In this document: positions 55,487-63,608 of the stretch, in pieces
How the letters are laid out: the number at the start of each line of letters is the position of its first letter
Numbering within the stretch: position 1 is the first letter of the stretch
NCBI GenBank assembly: GCA_963788015.1
Contig: CAWBEY010000005.1
Location: 310,001-374,000, forward strand
From: JBBRHH01 sp963788015
Lineage (GTDB): Bacteria > Planctomycetota > Phycisphaerae > Tepidisphaerales > Tepidisphaeraceae
DNA length: 64,000 nucleotides
Direction of reading: 5' to 3'
Position numbers and translations under genes: made by a program
Notes under the pieces: model-generated
The model's database searches: none
Told to the model about the DNA's origin: nothing
What the model saw: the letters and a program-made list of their open reading frames with translations, nothing else

Positions 55487-55990
55487 ATGGTTATGGCACT
55501 GCTCTTGTCTATCACCGTGTTTGTCGGGTTTGGAGCTGCGTTTGTGTTCCTGAACCTGACGGTGGGAAAGCTGGTTCGGCCTCGGTTGCCAAGCCCGGAG
55601 AAGGCCAGCCCGTATGAATGCGGCGAGCCGAGCATCGGATCGAGCTGGGTGCAGTTTGATTTACGCTTCTACATCGTGGCGCTGGTCTTCTTAATCTTCG
55701 ATGTTGAGGTGGCTTTGTTTTATCCGTGGGCCGTTGCGTATGGGAGTGCCGGCGATTTAGCGACGACGCTGAGCGGGGAGTTTCAGACGGTGATCAGCGC
55801 GTTTGACATCCGGCTGGCGGCGCTGGTGGACATGCTGTTTTTCTTTGGGGTGCTGCTGGTCGGGTTCGCTTATCTCTGGCGGTTTGGGTATCTGGACTGG
55901 GTGCGGTCGACGGCGACGACGAGCCTGAAGGTGACGCACAGGCCGGGGACAGACCTTGGCCGGGAAGCGCGGATTGATCGGGCGGCGTGA
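55487..55990 (+). CDS. nuoA: NADH-quinone oxidoreductase subunit A
   Basis: 167 residues from MVMALLLSITVFVGFGAAFVFLNL. Three membrane helices and the NuoA signature loop KASPYECGEPSIGSSWVQFDLRFYIVALVFLIFDVEVALFYPWAV (YECG, F.....RFY..AL.FLIFD.E...LYPWA) are complete. A further helix (ALVDMLFFFGVLLVGFAYLWRFGYLDW) and a charged tail follow. NuoA is part of the membrane arm of complex I. In this window it is alone: no nuoB follows; the next gene is convergent. The ATGs at 55,487 and 55,493 are both possible. Confidence 0.93.
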   Translation: MVMALLLSITVFVGFGAAFVFLNLTVGKLVRPRLPSPEKASPYECGEPSIGSSWVQFDLRFYIVALVFLIFDVEVALFYPWAVAYGSAGDLATTLSGEFQTVISAFDIRLAALVDMLFFFGVLLVGFAYLWRFGYLDWVRSTATTSLKVTHRPGTDLGREARIDRAA

Positions 55991-56001
55991 AGTAGCCGCT
56001 T

Positions 56002-56424
56002 TTATCGGGCCGCGCGCTGTGGCCGCAGGGGCGGGCGGCTTGGGGCTGGGGCGCGATTGTTTGATGGGGCGGCGCGTGGGGGCGTTGGGGAAGTTTCGGC
56101 GGCGTTCTTTTTGGCCCAGAATTTTTTGCGGCGCTGGCGGACTTCGTCGCTGACGGGATTGGCCTTAATCCAGTGGGCCGTTTCGTGGAGCATACGGAAG
56201 AATTCCGGGAAGTCTTCGCTGAAGACAAAGAGGCGGGTTTTGCGCACTTCGCCGGTTTTGTCGTCGCGCTTGCCCTCGGTGAGGACGAGATACTGGTTTT
56301 CGTTGCCGGCCTCCTTGACCTGCGCCGCATAGGTGCGCGGGCCAACGGATTTGAAGAACTTTTGGAACAGGATCTTGGCTTCAGGCTTGGCGCTTTGTGC
56401 GCGCGGAGGGGCTGTGGGAGACAT
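56002..56424 (-). CDS. PUR-domain (PurA/DUF3276-type) nucleic-acid-binding protein
   Basis: 140 residues from MSPTAPPRAQSAKPEAKILFQKFFKSVGPRTYAAQVKEAGNENQYLVLTEGKRDDKTGEVRKTRLFVFSEDFPEFFRMLHETAHWIKAN, with AAGGAG 6 bases before the ATG. The pattern ILF.K....G.RTY...VKE......YLVLTE.KR......RK.RLFVF.EDF..F...L is that of PUR repeats, as in bacterial PUR-alpha homologues that bind single-stranded DNA/RNA. The C-terminus is a Pro/Arg/Ala-rich tail. It lies 121 bp downstream of lexA on the same strand. Confidence 0.75.
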   Translation of the reverse strand: MSPTAPPRAQSAKPEAKILFQKFFKSVGPRTYAAQVKEAGNENQYLVLTEGKRDDKTGEVRKTRLFVFSEDFPEFFRMLHETAHWIKANPVSDEVRQRRKKFWAKKNAAETSPTPPRAAPSNNRAPAPSRPPLRPQRAAR

Positions 56425-56545
56425 TGGCGGCTCCTTATCTTTTTTATCCCCGAGTTCATCCGTGATCGGAAGGGCGATGCACCAAACACCGCCCACTTCC
56501 GAAGACCGGTAACCCGGCGGGTCCTTACCTGAGTTGTTGGCAGCC

Positions 56546-57160
56546 TTAGTTCGTGTAGCTGCGCAGCACGCCGATGACCACACCCTGCACCTTGCAGCGG
56601 TTGGCATCGACGATGCGGGGTTCCATGCTGCTGTTGGCCGGCTGAAGGCGGATTTTGCTGCCCTCTTTATAGAAGCGTTTGAGGGTGGCTTCGCCGGTAT
56701 CCAGGAGAGCGACGACCTGCTCACCGTTGCGGGCATTTTCGCGCCGCTCGATGATGACGTAGTCGCCGTCGCAGAGGTGATCGTCGATCATGGATTCGCC
56801 GCGCACCTTGAGGACGTAGACGCCGTTGCGGCTATGGAACATGGTCTCGAGGTCGAGCTCTTCGCGGTTTTCGACGGCCTCGATGGGAGAGCCGGCGGCG
56901 ATGCTGCCCAGGAGGGGAAGCTTGGTGGCGCGCTCTTCGTCGGGGAGGCGGCCTTCGCCGATGATTTCGAGCGAGCGGGCCTTGTGGCGGTCGCGCTTGA
57001 GCACGCGCTTTTTCTCAAGGGCGTTGACGTGCTCGAAGATGGTTACTTTGCTGGTGCCGAGCTGGTCGGCCAATTCCTGCATGGTCGGCGCATAGCCGCT
57101 CAGATGCCGGAAATTCCGGATGGCGACCAGGACGTCCAATTGTCGGGGGGTGAGATTCAT
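56546..57160 (-). CDS. lexA: LexA SOS repressor
   Basis: 204 residues. N-terminal winged helix-turn-helix MNLTPRQLDVLVAIRNFRHLSGYAPTMQELADQLGTSKVTIFEHVNALEKKRVLKRD, then the self-cleavage site GSIAAGSPIEA (Ala89-Gly90), catalytic Ser123 in VRGESMIDDHLCDGDYVII and Lys161 in EATLKRFYKEG. RecA on single-stranded DNA triggers self-cleavage, which opens SOS genes. Start at 57,160 gives the normal N-terminus. A possible operator is found 52-67 bp upstream. Confidence 0.95.
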   Translation of the reverse strand: MNLTPRQLDVLVAIRNFRHLSGYAPTMQELADQLGTSKVTIFEHVNALEKKRVLKRDRHKARSLEIIGEGRLPDEERATKLPLLGSIAAGSPIEAVENREELDLETMFHSRNGVYVLKVRGESMIDDHLCDGDYVIIERRENARNGEQVVALLDTGEATLKRFYKEGSKIRLQPANSSMEPRIVDANRCKVQGVVIGVLRSYTN

Positions 57161-57211
57161 GACACTAACTCCGTTGAAGGCAATTGCGGCTAAGCCAAAT
57201 CAGTTTGGCCC

Positions 57212-57227
57212 ATGTTCAAGGAAACAG
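57212..57227. promoter_or_regulatory. Candidate LexA operator upstream of lexA
   Basis: Minus strand CTGTTTCCTTGAACAT (plus ATGTTCAAGGAAACAG) follows the CTGT-N8-ACAG plan of the gamma-proteobacterial SOS box with one mismatch. Planctomycete LexA boxes may differ, so it rests on position and dyad form. Confidence 0.35.
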
Positions 57228-57371
57228 TACCCTAACGGGTGGAGGGAGTCAACTTTTTTTTGTGAAATTTCTCGGGAGGGATTTTTGGGGGATGATCGAT
57301 TCATCGGTGCATCGATCCATTTAAGAAGTGGCTGCTTGAGGATTGGGATCGGATATGCCGATATATACGGT

Positions 57372-57587
57372 ATGGATTTGGTGAGCGGGATCAGCGGCTT
57401 GCAGCAGGCGCAGACGATGGCGCAGGTGCAGATTCGGGTGGCGCAGAAGATCATGGCGATGCAGCGAATGCAGGGGGATTCGGCGCTGCAACTGATTGAG
57501 GCCGCGGGGCGGGGCGTGGAAAAGGCGGGCGATCAACTGGTTGCGGATGCAACTGGGCTGGGCGGGTTGGTGGATGTGAAGGCTTGA
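57372..57587 (+). CDS. YjfB-like putative motility protein
   Basis: 71 residues: MDLVSGISGLQQAQTMAQVQIRVAQKIMAMQRMQGDSALQLIEAAGRGVEKAGDQL. The block VSGI...QQAQTMAQVQIRVAQKIMAMQRMQGDSALQLIEAA matches the small YjfB family (IASALSM.QQ......VQ..VLKKA.D.Q...A..L...M), which sits near motility genes in Bacillus. One amphipathic helix, no signal. Ribosome site weak. Divergent from lexA; no flagellar genes nearby. Confidence 0.6.
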   Translation: MDLVSGISGLQQAQTMAQVQIRVAQKIMAMQRMQGDSALQLIEAAGRGVEKAGDQLVADATGLGGLVDVKA

Positions 57588-57808
57588 ATCCCACCGAAAT
57601 TTGTGTCCTTTGGTCAGTTGTGCTCCTACTGTCCTGGTGGCCGATCGACGATTGAGCCAGGGCAGTCGCTTCAAATCACCTGCGATGTCTGCCTCCCTCG
57701 CTCCTTAGCCCGTTAGATTAATGAACTTTGGCATGCCGCGTGGCGTTGTTGCTATGCGGGAACTGGTGGGTGATACATTTATGGCCTCTCGAGGCCGAGG
57801 AGACTTTT

Positions 57809-58525
57809 GTGGCAGCAGAGACAATGGGGATTCATCAGGGGACGTATGACGCGGTTTTTCAGCATCCGGTTGCGCGCAACCTTCAGTGGCGGGATGTGCG
57901 GTCGATGTTGACCGCGATTGCGGACGTGACCGAGGAGCACAGTGGCAACCTGAAGTTTACGCGCAATGGGCAGTCGCTGACGGTGCATCCGCCACGGCGG
58001 AAGGATTTTTCGGACGTGCAGGAACTGATGCACATCCGGCATTTTTTGGAGCGGTCGGAGGCGGCGGTGGAGCCTGTAGCGGCCGCGGGGGTTGACCTGC
58101 TGGTGGTGATCGATCATCGGTTGGCTCGGATCTATAAAACGGAGTTCAAGGGATCGACGCCGCAGCAGATTGTGCCGTACGACGCGGCCGGCGGGGGGCG
58201 GCACCTGCACCACGTTGACAATGATGCCAATGGCCAGCGCAAGCCGGAGGTGAAGAGCTTTTATGCCGCGATCGTGAAGACGCTGGAGCGGGCCGAGAGG
58301 ATTCTCTTGTTTGGCAGCGGCACTGGGGCGAGCAGCGCGATGGAGGCGTTGCTGGCCGAGCTGGATCACCACCACCGGGAGGTGCGACAACGGGTGATTG
58401 GATCGTTCGTGGTGGACGAGCAGCACCTGAGCGAAGACCAGTTGCTGGCCAAGGCGCGGGAGATTTATGCGGGTCTGGAGACGGCCGGAGCGGAGAAAGC
58501 TTCGTCAGCTTCGTCAAACAATTGA
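57809..58525 (+). CDS. HicA-like domain fused to a bacterial release-factor-like (baeRF) domain
   Basis: About 238 residues from a GTG with GAGGAG 6 bases upstream. Residues 1-80 (QHPVARNLQWRDVRSMLTAIADVTEEHSGNLKFTRNGQSLTVHPPRRKDF) follow the HicA toxin plan: helix-strand-strand with the His of LTVHPPRRKD. Residues about 95-225 (VDLLVVIDHRLARIYKTEF...EVKSFYAAIVKTLERAERILLFGSGTGASSAMEALLAELDHHHREVRQRVIGSFVVDEQHLSEDQLLAKAREIYA) match the eRF1 C-terminal/baeRF fold. The GGQ peptide-release motif is absent. Known baeRF proteins are thought to act at stalled or hibernating ribosomes; a HicA-type mRNA nuclease fused to one suggests translation control. Intact. Confidence 0.68.
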   Translation: MAAETMGIHQGTYDAVFQHPVARNLQWRDVRSMLTAIADVTEEHSGNLKFTRNGQSLTVHPPRRKDFSDVQELMHIRHFLERSEAAVEPVAAAGVDLLVVIDHRLARIYKTEFKGSTPQQIVPYDAAGGGRHLHHVDNDANGQRKPEVKSFYAAIVKTLERAERILLFGSGTGASSAMEALLAELDHHHREVRQRVIGSFVVDEQHLSEDQLLAKAREIYAGLETAGAEKASSASSNN

Positions 58526-58578
58526 CAAGCAATCGACGGGTCGGCGGAATAAGCAGGCTCTTTTACCGAAGGTTGAAC

Positions 58579-58794
58579 ATGAACTCGCAACGTATTTTGG
58601 GGATCGTTTTGTTGGTGGTGGGGATTGTCGTGTTGATGGTTGGCGTGAACTCGTCGCATTCGATGGCCGATCAGGTGAGCAACACGTTTACGGGGCGCTT
58701 TACGCAGGCGACGACGTGGTACATGATCGGGGGAGTGGGGGCGGCTGTGCTGGGGCTGCTGTTGGTGCTGGTTGGGGTGCGGGGCAAGGATTGA
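58579..58794 (+). CDS. DUF3185 small membrane protein
   Basis: 71 residues, MNSQRILGIVLLVVGIVVLMVGVNSSHSMADQVSNTFTGRFTQATTWYMIGGVGAAVLGLLLVLVGVRGKD. Two helices with a central SHSxADQxSxxFTGRFT block, characteristic of DUF3185. Often stress-induced in other bacteria. It follows the baeRF fusion by 53 bp and is followed by a YqjD-like protein. Confidence 0.85.
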   Translation: MNSQRILGIVLLVVGIVVLMVGVNSSHSMADQVSNTFTGRFTQATTWYMIGGVGAAVLGLLLVLVGVRGKD

Positions 58795-58829
58795 CGGCGA
58801 GACAGAAGGCAGTTTTTTGGAAGGACGTT

Positions 58830-59176
58830 CATGAGTGAGGAACCGCGCAAGAAGAAAAAGGCGGCCAAGACGGGCGCTGAAGAAGGTTAAGCGGGTAATT
58901 GCAGACGCCGCTTCGGTGGCGAGCGAGGCGGTCTCAGATGTGGTTGGGCCGGTCGCGCCGGATGTTGTCGTACCGATACATCAGGCGGCGGGTGACCTGT
59001 ACGGGCGAGTGCGGGAGCAAGGCGGGAAGTCATTTGCGCAGGGACGCGCGGCAGGGGCGCGGTGGGAGAGGGGGCTGGAAGGTTCGGTGCAGAGACGGCC
59101 GCTGGGTGCGGTTCTGATTGCGGCTTTGGTGGGGGCTGTGCTGGGGTGGCTGGTCAGCAGGCCCAGGCGGGATTGA
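58830..59176 (+). CDS. ElaB/YqjD (DUF883)-like membrane-anchored protein, frameshift near 58,874
   Basis: The ATG at 58,830 follows GGAAGGACGTTC; the product begins MSEEPRKKKKAAKT, and one base later the frame changes to ALKKVKRVIADAASVASEAVSDVVGPVAPDVVVPIHQAAGDLYGRVREQGGKSFAQGRAAGARWERGLEGSVQRRPLGAVLIAALVGAVLGWLVSRPRRD. Amphipathic helices and the C-terminal anchor RPLGAVLIAALVGAVLGWLVSR match the YqjD/ElaB family, which binds ribosomes at the membrane in stationary phase in E. coli. The lesion is near an A5 run. Confidence 0.7.
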
Positions 59177-59197
59177 CTTGTGGCGCGGGAGCGTGGG

Positions 59198-59976
59198 TTA
59201 TTTTTTTGACTCTGGTTCCGGGGCGTCGACGGCGATGGCGAGATCTTCGGTGGTTGTGTTGGTGGCGTTGTGCCAGTCGGGCATGAGGGGGAGGAAGACC
59301 AGTTCGTGGCCGGCGGTGAGCTCGACTTTGAAGTCGAGGGGAACTTTGGTTGCGTCTCGGGGCAGTTCAAGAAGTTTTTCCTGGGTGGCGCGCTGGGTGT
59401 CTTTTTTCAGGATGGCCAGGGGAAAGATTTTGGCGTTGCCGGTCCAGGGTTTGGTGAAGGCGTTGGCGGTGATGTGATAGACGCCGGTTTTGGGGGCGAT
59501 GAAGATCAGGCCGGCGATGCGCTGGCCCTGGTTGCCGGTCCATGATCCGCGGACGGAGGCCTGGAACCTGGGGGACGGTGGGCGTGAAGGTGAAGGAGTA
59601 GCGTTGCCAAGTGGAGGTGATCTTGACGGGGTGGTGGGGTTTCGTGCCCCAGGCCAGGCCATGCTTCGTGCCGATTTCGCGGGCGCAGGGAGTACACTGC
59701 CAGCCGACGGTGGTTTCGCCTGCGAGGCATTTGGCGGAGAAACTGATGGTGACAGGCTTGCCTTGTTCGAGCAGGAAGGGGGCGCTTTGGACGCCGCTTT
59801 TGTCGAGGCGGAGGGAATGCTCGCCGTTGGCGGCGTCGCCGGCGACGATGGATTTGTCGTCGGAGTCAAACCAGTAGCGTTTGCCGCCTTCGAAGGAACC
59901 CGTTTTTGACGAGGTTTTGGGCGTCGAGGGAATCCGCCAGCAACAGGATGATGATCAGCGGCTTGGCAAGGGGCAT
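59198..59976 (-). CDS. Secreted carbohydrate-binding-like protein, two frameshifts
   Basis: Start MPLAKPLIIILLLADSLDAQNLVKNGF with AGGAGTCAA before the ATG: a signal peptide followed by the NLVKNGSFE-type beginning of CBM4/9 jelly-roll modules. In the next frame: GGKRYWFDSDDKSIVAGDAANGEHSLRLDKSGVQSAPFLLEQGKPVTISFSAKCLAGETTVGWQCTPC...WQRYSFTFTPTVPQ; in the third: ASVRGSWTGNQGQRIAGLIFIAPKTGVYHITANAF...LLELPRDATKVPLDFKVELTAGHELVFLPL. Total about 259 residues, all beta. Possibly a polysaccharide-binding or wall-associated protein. Confidence 0.6.
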
Positions 59977-60115
59977 TTGACTCCTGGATGTATGCTCTTT
60001 GTTAGAGGGGGGGATCATCCTCGACGTTGCGTGGCGGATTACAAGAGGAGGCCGACAGCAACGGGAGAGCGGGGGGGCGGGTAAAAACAGACGGGCATTT
60101 TCGTTGGAGCCATCA

Positions 60116-61479
60116 ATGACAAAGCGGAAAGATCGTATGACATCTCGCGGCACCAGCCGGCGGGATTTGTTGAAGGGGGCGGCGGGGGTTGGGGCGGGGT
60201 ATTTGATCGGGGGGCGCGAAGCGGGGGCGGCGGAGGTGGAGAAGGAGGGGGTGGTTGTTCCGGCCAGCGAGAAGCTGAACGTGGGGTTTGTGGGGGTGGC
60301 GCATCGGGCGGAGGCGAATCTTAAAGAACTCTCGGCATTGAAGAACGTGAATGTGGCGGCGCTGTGCGATATCGATGACAACTATCTGGTTGGGCCGGCC
60401 AAGCGGTTTGCGGCGGCGAAGGTTTATAACGACTTTCGTGTGATGATTGATGAGTGCAGGGAACTGGACGCGGTGGTGGTGAGCACGGCCGACCATACGC
60501 ATGCGGCCGCGACGCTGGCGGCGCTGCGGGCGGGGAAGCATGTTTATTGTGAGAAGCCGCTGACGCGGACGGTGTATGAGGCGCGGACGGTGACGCAGAC
60601 GGCCGCGAAGGAAAAGCGCGTGACGCAGATGGGGACGCAGATTCACGCCAGCGCGAATTACCGGCGGGTAGTGGAACTGGTGCAGAGCGGCGCGATCGGC
60701 TCGGTGACGGAAACGCATGTGTTGTGCGAGAAGTCGTGGGGGACGACGCAGCCGGTGCGGGGGACGAGCGAGGCGCCCAAGAATCTACATTATGATTTGT
60801 GGCTTGGGCCGGTTGCGTTTCGGCCATACAACCCAGCGCTATCTGCCGGCCAACTGGCGGCGGTACTTTCCTTTTGGGAACGGCACGCTGGGGGACATGG
60901 GGTGTCACTATATTGATCTGGCGTTTTGGGCGCTGGGGCTGAAGTATCCGACGGGGGTGAAGGCGAGCGGGCCGGAAATTGTGGGCGAGAATTGTCCGCC
61001 GGCGATGGAGGTGCATTGGGATTTTCCGGCGCAAGACGCCGGCCGGAGAGCAGGGGCCGGTGCAGTTGTCGTGGTATGACGGGGGCAAAAGGCCGGCGGC
61101 GTGGGGGGATTGGAAGCTGAATCCGGGGTGGAAGAACGGGGTGGTTTTTGTGGGGGAGAAGGGGATTTTGTTCTCGGATTATGATCAGCACAAGTTGCTG
61201 CCGGAGAAGGAATTTGAGGGGTTTGCACCGCCGAAGAAGAGCATTCCGGATTCGATTGGGCATCATCGAGAATGGGTTGAGGCGTGTTTGAAGAATGATC
61301 CGGCGGGGACGACGTGCCGGTTTGATTACAGCGGGCCGCTGAGCGAGACGGTGTTGCTGGGGACGGTGGCGTATCGGGTGGGCAAGCCGCTGGAGTGGGA
61401 TGCGGAGAATTTGAAGGTGACCAATGCGCCGGAGGCAGAGGGGCTCATTCGACAGGAGTATCGGGAGGGGTGGGGGTGA
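60116..61479 (+). CDS. Tat-exported Gfo/Idh/MocA family oxidoreductase, two frameshifts
   Basis: Twin-arginine signal GTSRRDLLKGAAGVGAGYLIGG, then a Rossmann domain (LNVGFVGVAHRAEANLKEL, VAALCDIDDNYL, DAVVVSTADHTHAAATLAALRAGKHVYCEKPLTRT) with the conserved EKP lysine. The C-terminal part is in two further frames: RYLPANWRRYFPFGNGTLGDMGCHYIDLAFWALGLKYPTGVKASGPEI, then PVQLSWYDGGKRPAAWGDWK...GVVFVGEKGILFSDYDQHKLLPE...SIPDSIGHHREWVEACLKND. Frame changes lie at about 60,835 and 61,050. Reconstructed length about 453 residues. Planctomycetes carry many such exported NAD(P)-dependent enzymes acting on sugars or cyclitols. GGAG precedes the ATG by 6 bases. Confidence 0.88.
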
Positions 61480-61483
61480 GCGT

Positions 61484-62218
61484 TTAGGCGTGGGAGAGGA
61501 TTTCGCGGAGATCGGAGATTTCGGAGTCGATGTCGGCGTCTTCGCCGGCATATTCCTTGATGACGTCGCGCATGACGCGGGCGTACATGCGCTTGGCGGT
61601 GGCTAGCAGGTTGAAGGCCTGTGAGGGGGATTGCAGCTTGAAGCGCTTGACGAGCGTTTCGTAGTCCATCGGCTCGGACTGCTGGAGCGTGGGGAGGAGG
61701 AGGCGATGGAGGAAAATAGTCCAGATGTCCTGGCGGCCTGTTGCTTCACACTCCTGCTGCATGCGCTGGTGAACGACGTCGAGGAGGCGGCGGGCCCATT
61801 CGATGTCGAATCGATCGTCGACGCCGGTTTGTGTGGGGGCGTCTATCTCCTCGTCGAGGGACATCATGTTTTCGGGGGAGCGTTTCTGAGCCTTCTGTCG
61901 GCGGAAGTCGCTGACGAGGTGGTGGTTGAGGGCGGTGAGGAGGAAGGTGCGGAACTTGCCGCGGGCCTGGTCGGCGTGGGAGATCAGGTTGTCTTCCAGG
62001 ACCTTGCTGGTGAGGAAATTCTGGATGGCGTCCTGGGCCTGATCTCGATCCATGCGGCGCACGCCCACGAGGTAGGACTGGATGGCCGGGATGTAGCGCT
62101 CGATAAGCTGGGTGAGTGCGCGGCGCTTGACGGAGATGTCAACATCGACGGCGCGGGCCACCAGCGACCACTGTGTCATTGGAAATGGGGAGGGGCCTTT
62201 GGGTTGGGGATCGGGCAT
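61484..62218 (-). CDS. ECF-like RNA polymerase sigma factor (planctomycete type)
   Basis: 244 residues from MPDPQPKGPSPFPMTQWSLVARAVDVDISVKRRALTQLIERYIPAI. Region 2 is visible in SYLVGVRRMDRDQAQDAIQNFLTSKVLEDNLISHADQARGKFRTFLLTALNHHLVSDFRRQKAQKR (the DAxQ.FF...L and FR.fL...l...L.d..RR core), followed by a helical spacer and a region-4-like part (DYETLVKRFKLQSPSQAFNLLATAKRMYARVMRDVI). Planctomycetes have unusually many such sigma factors, often next to kinases, which are absent here. Starts 34 bp after the MpaB gene stop (same strand). Confidence 0.85.
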   Translation of the reverse strand: MPDPQPKGPSPFPMTQWSLVARAVDVDISVKRRALTQLIERYIPAIQSYLVGVRRMDRDQAQDAIQNFLTSKVLEDNLISHADQARGKFRTFLLTALNHHLVSDFRRQKAQKRSPENMMSLDEEIDAPTQTGVDDRFDIEWARRLLDVVHQRMQQECEATGRQDIWTIFLHRLLLPTLQQSEPMDYETLVKRFKLQSPSQAFNLLATAKRMYARVMRDVIKEYAGEDADIDSEISDLREILSHA

Positions 62219-62252
62219 CGGGTGAACCTTGTGGTTGATGCGGCACAGTCTA

Positions 62253-63117
62253 TCAGGATTGGAGGGGTTGTGGCATTGGGGCGTGTGGGCCGAGGGTGCT
62301 GACTTGATAGCCGGATGGATAAGTGAGGCGGGTGAGGGAGGTGCGGAGGAAGAGGTTTTTGGCGGCGGGGGAGGAAGCGAAGCAGGAGGGAGCGGAGCTT
62401 TAGCGGGGCGGTGAGGAGGGCGCGCGTGAGGCAGCTTGGCCGGGGAAAGATGAAGGCCCCGAGGATGGCATCGTCGAGCAGAGCGTGGATGCTGGCGCGG
62501 ACGAGGGGGCGTAGGGGGCGGGGGAACCAGGATTCAAACACGCCGCGGGTGGCAGCGCCGACGCGGTTGTTGGATGGATCGGGGACGAAGTAGCGGGATT
62601 CGTAGTCCTGGCTGAAGGACTCGAAGGATTCGAAGGTGGCGGGGATGTCGCGGATGCCCATGCGATGGCCAACTTCGCGCCAGAAGTAGAACATCGCGAG
62701 GCGTTCGTGGGAGGTGAGCTCGCGCCAGCCGAATTGGTGGTTGAAGCGGATGGGTTCGAGGATGAAGGTGGAGAGGACGTAGAGGAAGTCTTCGTTGGGA
62801 ATGTCGAAGCGGCCGTGGAGCTGATTCATACGGCGGATGGCCGCGAGGCCGCGCGGGGAGTCGTAGCCGAAATCCATGATCTCGGAGATGATGATGTCGG
62901 TGTCGTCGTATCGCTTCTGGGCCGCGTGGGCGAAGGCGCCGGTACGGTCGAGGAGGGAGGAGATTCGGGGGGAGCCGAAGGTGCGGAAGAGGGCGAGTTC
63001 TAATGCCCGTACGGTGTCGAAGGGGAAGTCGATTCGGGTGCAGAGGAAGACGATGCGCTGGTTGTCGCGCTGGGGGTCGAGCGAGAGGATTTCGGGGAGG
63101 ACGGGGGAGCGGAACAT
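62253..63117 (-). CDS. MpaB/DUF2236 family haem oxygenase-like protein, frameshift at a G5 run
   Basis: MFRSPVLPEILSLDPQRDNQRIVFLCTRIDFPFDTVRALELALFRTFGSPRISSLLDRTGAFAHAAQKRYDDTDIIISEIMDFGYDSPRGLAAIRRMNQLHGRFDIPNEDFLYVLSTFILEPIRFNHQFGWR shows the DUF2236 core (RR.N.LH..y.I.N.D.LYVL.TF...P..) and HERLAMFYFWREVG. After ALLTAPLKLRSLLLRF the frame should change at the G5 run at about 62,366-62,371; the other frame gives NLFLRTSLTRLTYPSGYQVSTLGP and a stop at 62,253, the normal family ending. MpaB-like proteins are haem-dependent oxygenases or related; substrate unknown. Confidence 0.8.
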
Positions 63118-63608
63118 GGGCGGCCTTGTGTGTAAAGTATACCTTGGGCTGTTGTGTGAGAAGTGGTCACTTGCGTTGGGGACAGGAGTTAGCGTACAAT
63201 CTCAGCGTTAAGGGGGTGTGCTGATCATTGATGCGTGGGATTTTGGCGTGGAGATCGTGGGGAGAACGGTGGAGCGAGTCGGGCGGAGGAACCGCCTGTT
63301 ATCAGAAACAGCCAGGCGGGTACAGGATTTTGTGGCTTGGCTTCTCTTCACATTTGATGCGGCGTGGAGCGCCGGTCGGCCGAACAATGGCCGCTTGGGG
63401 AGCGTAAAGAAAATCGGGAGCGAAGAGTTGCATCCAGCGATTTGGCAGCGGGAAGGTATCGGGGTTTGCCTGGATAATCTCCTGTGTTTGCATTTGTAGT
63501 TGCGGCGGGCCTGGACATGGTGGCGCATGGTCCAGGGAAGGCGCTTCAACTTTTATAGTTGTTTCATGGGTTTGGTTGAGGATTACAGTTCCAGAGTCGT
63601 GGAGGAAG
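63118..63608. other. 491-bp stretch without a supported gene
   Basis: Between MpaB and the Cys/Gly-rich gene. A 93-codon open frame (63,218-63,499, plus) starts at a GTG behind AGGGGG but has no recognised family and no clear coding character; longer minus-strand frames are no better. No repeat or RNA gene was recognised. Confidence 0.45.

Noticed and set aside
63218..63499. 93-codon frame with a GTG behind AGGGGG
   Set aside because: No recognised domain, unusual composition and no supporting neighbours; kept as an unexplained stretch.
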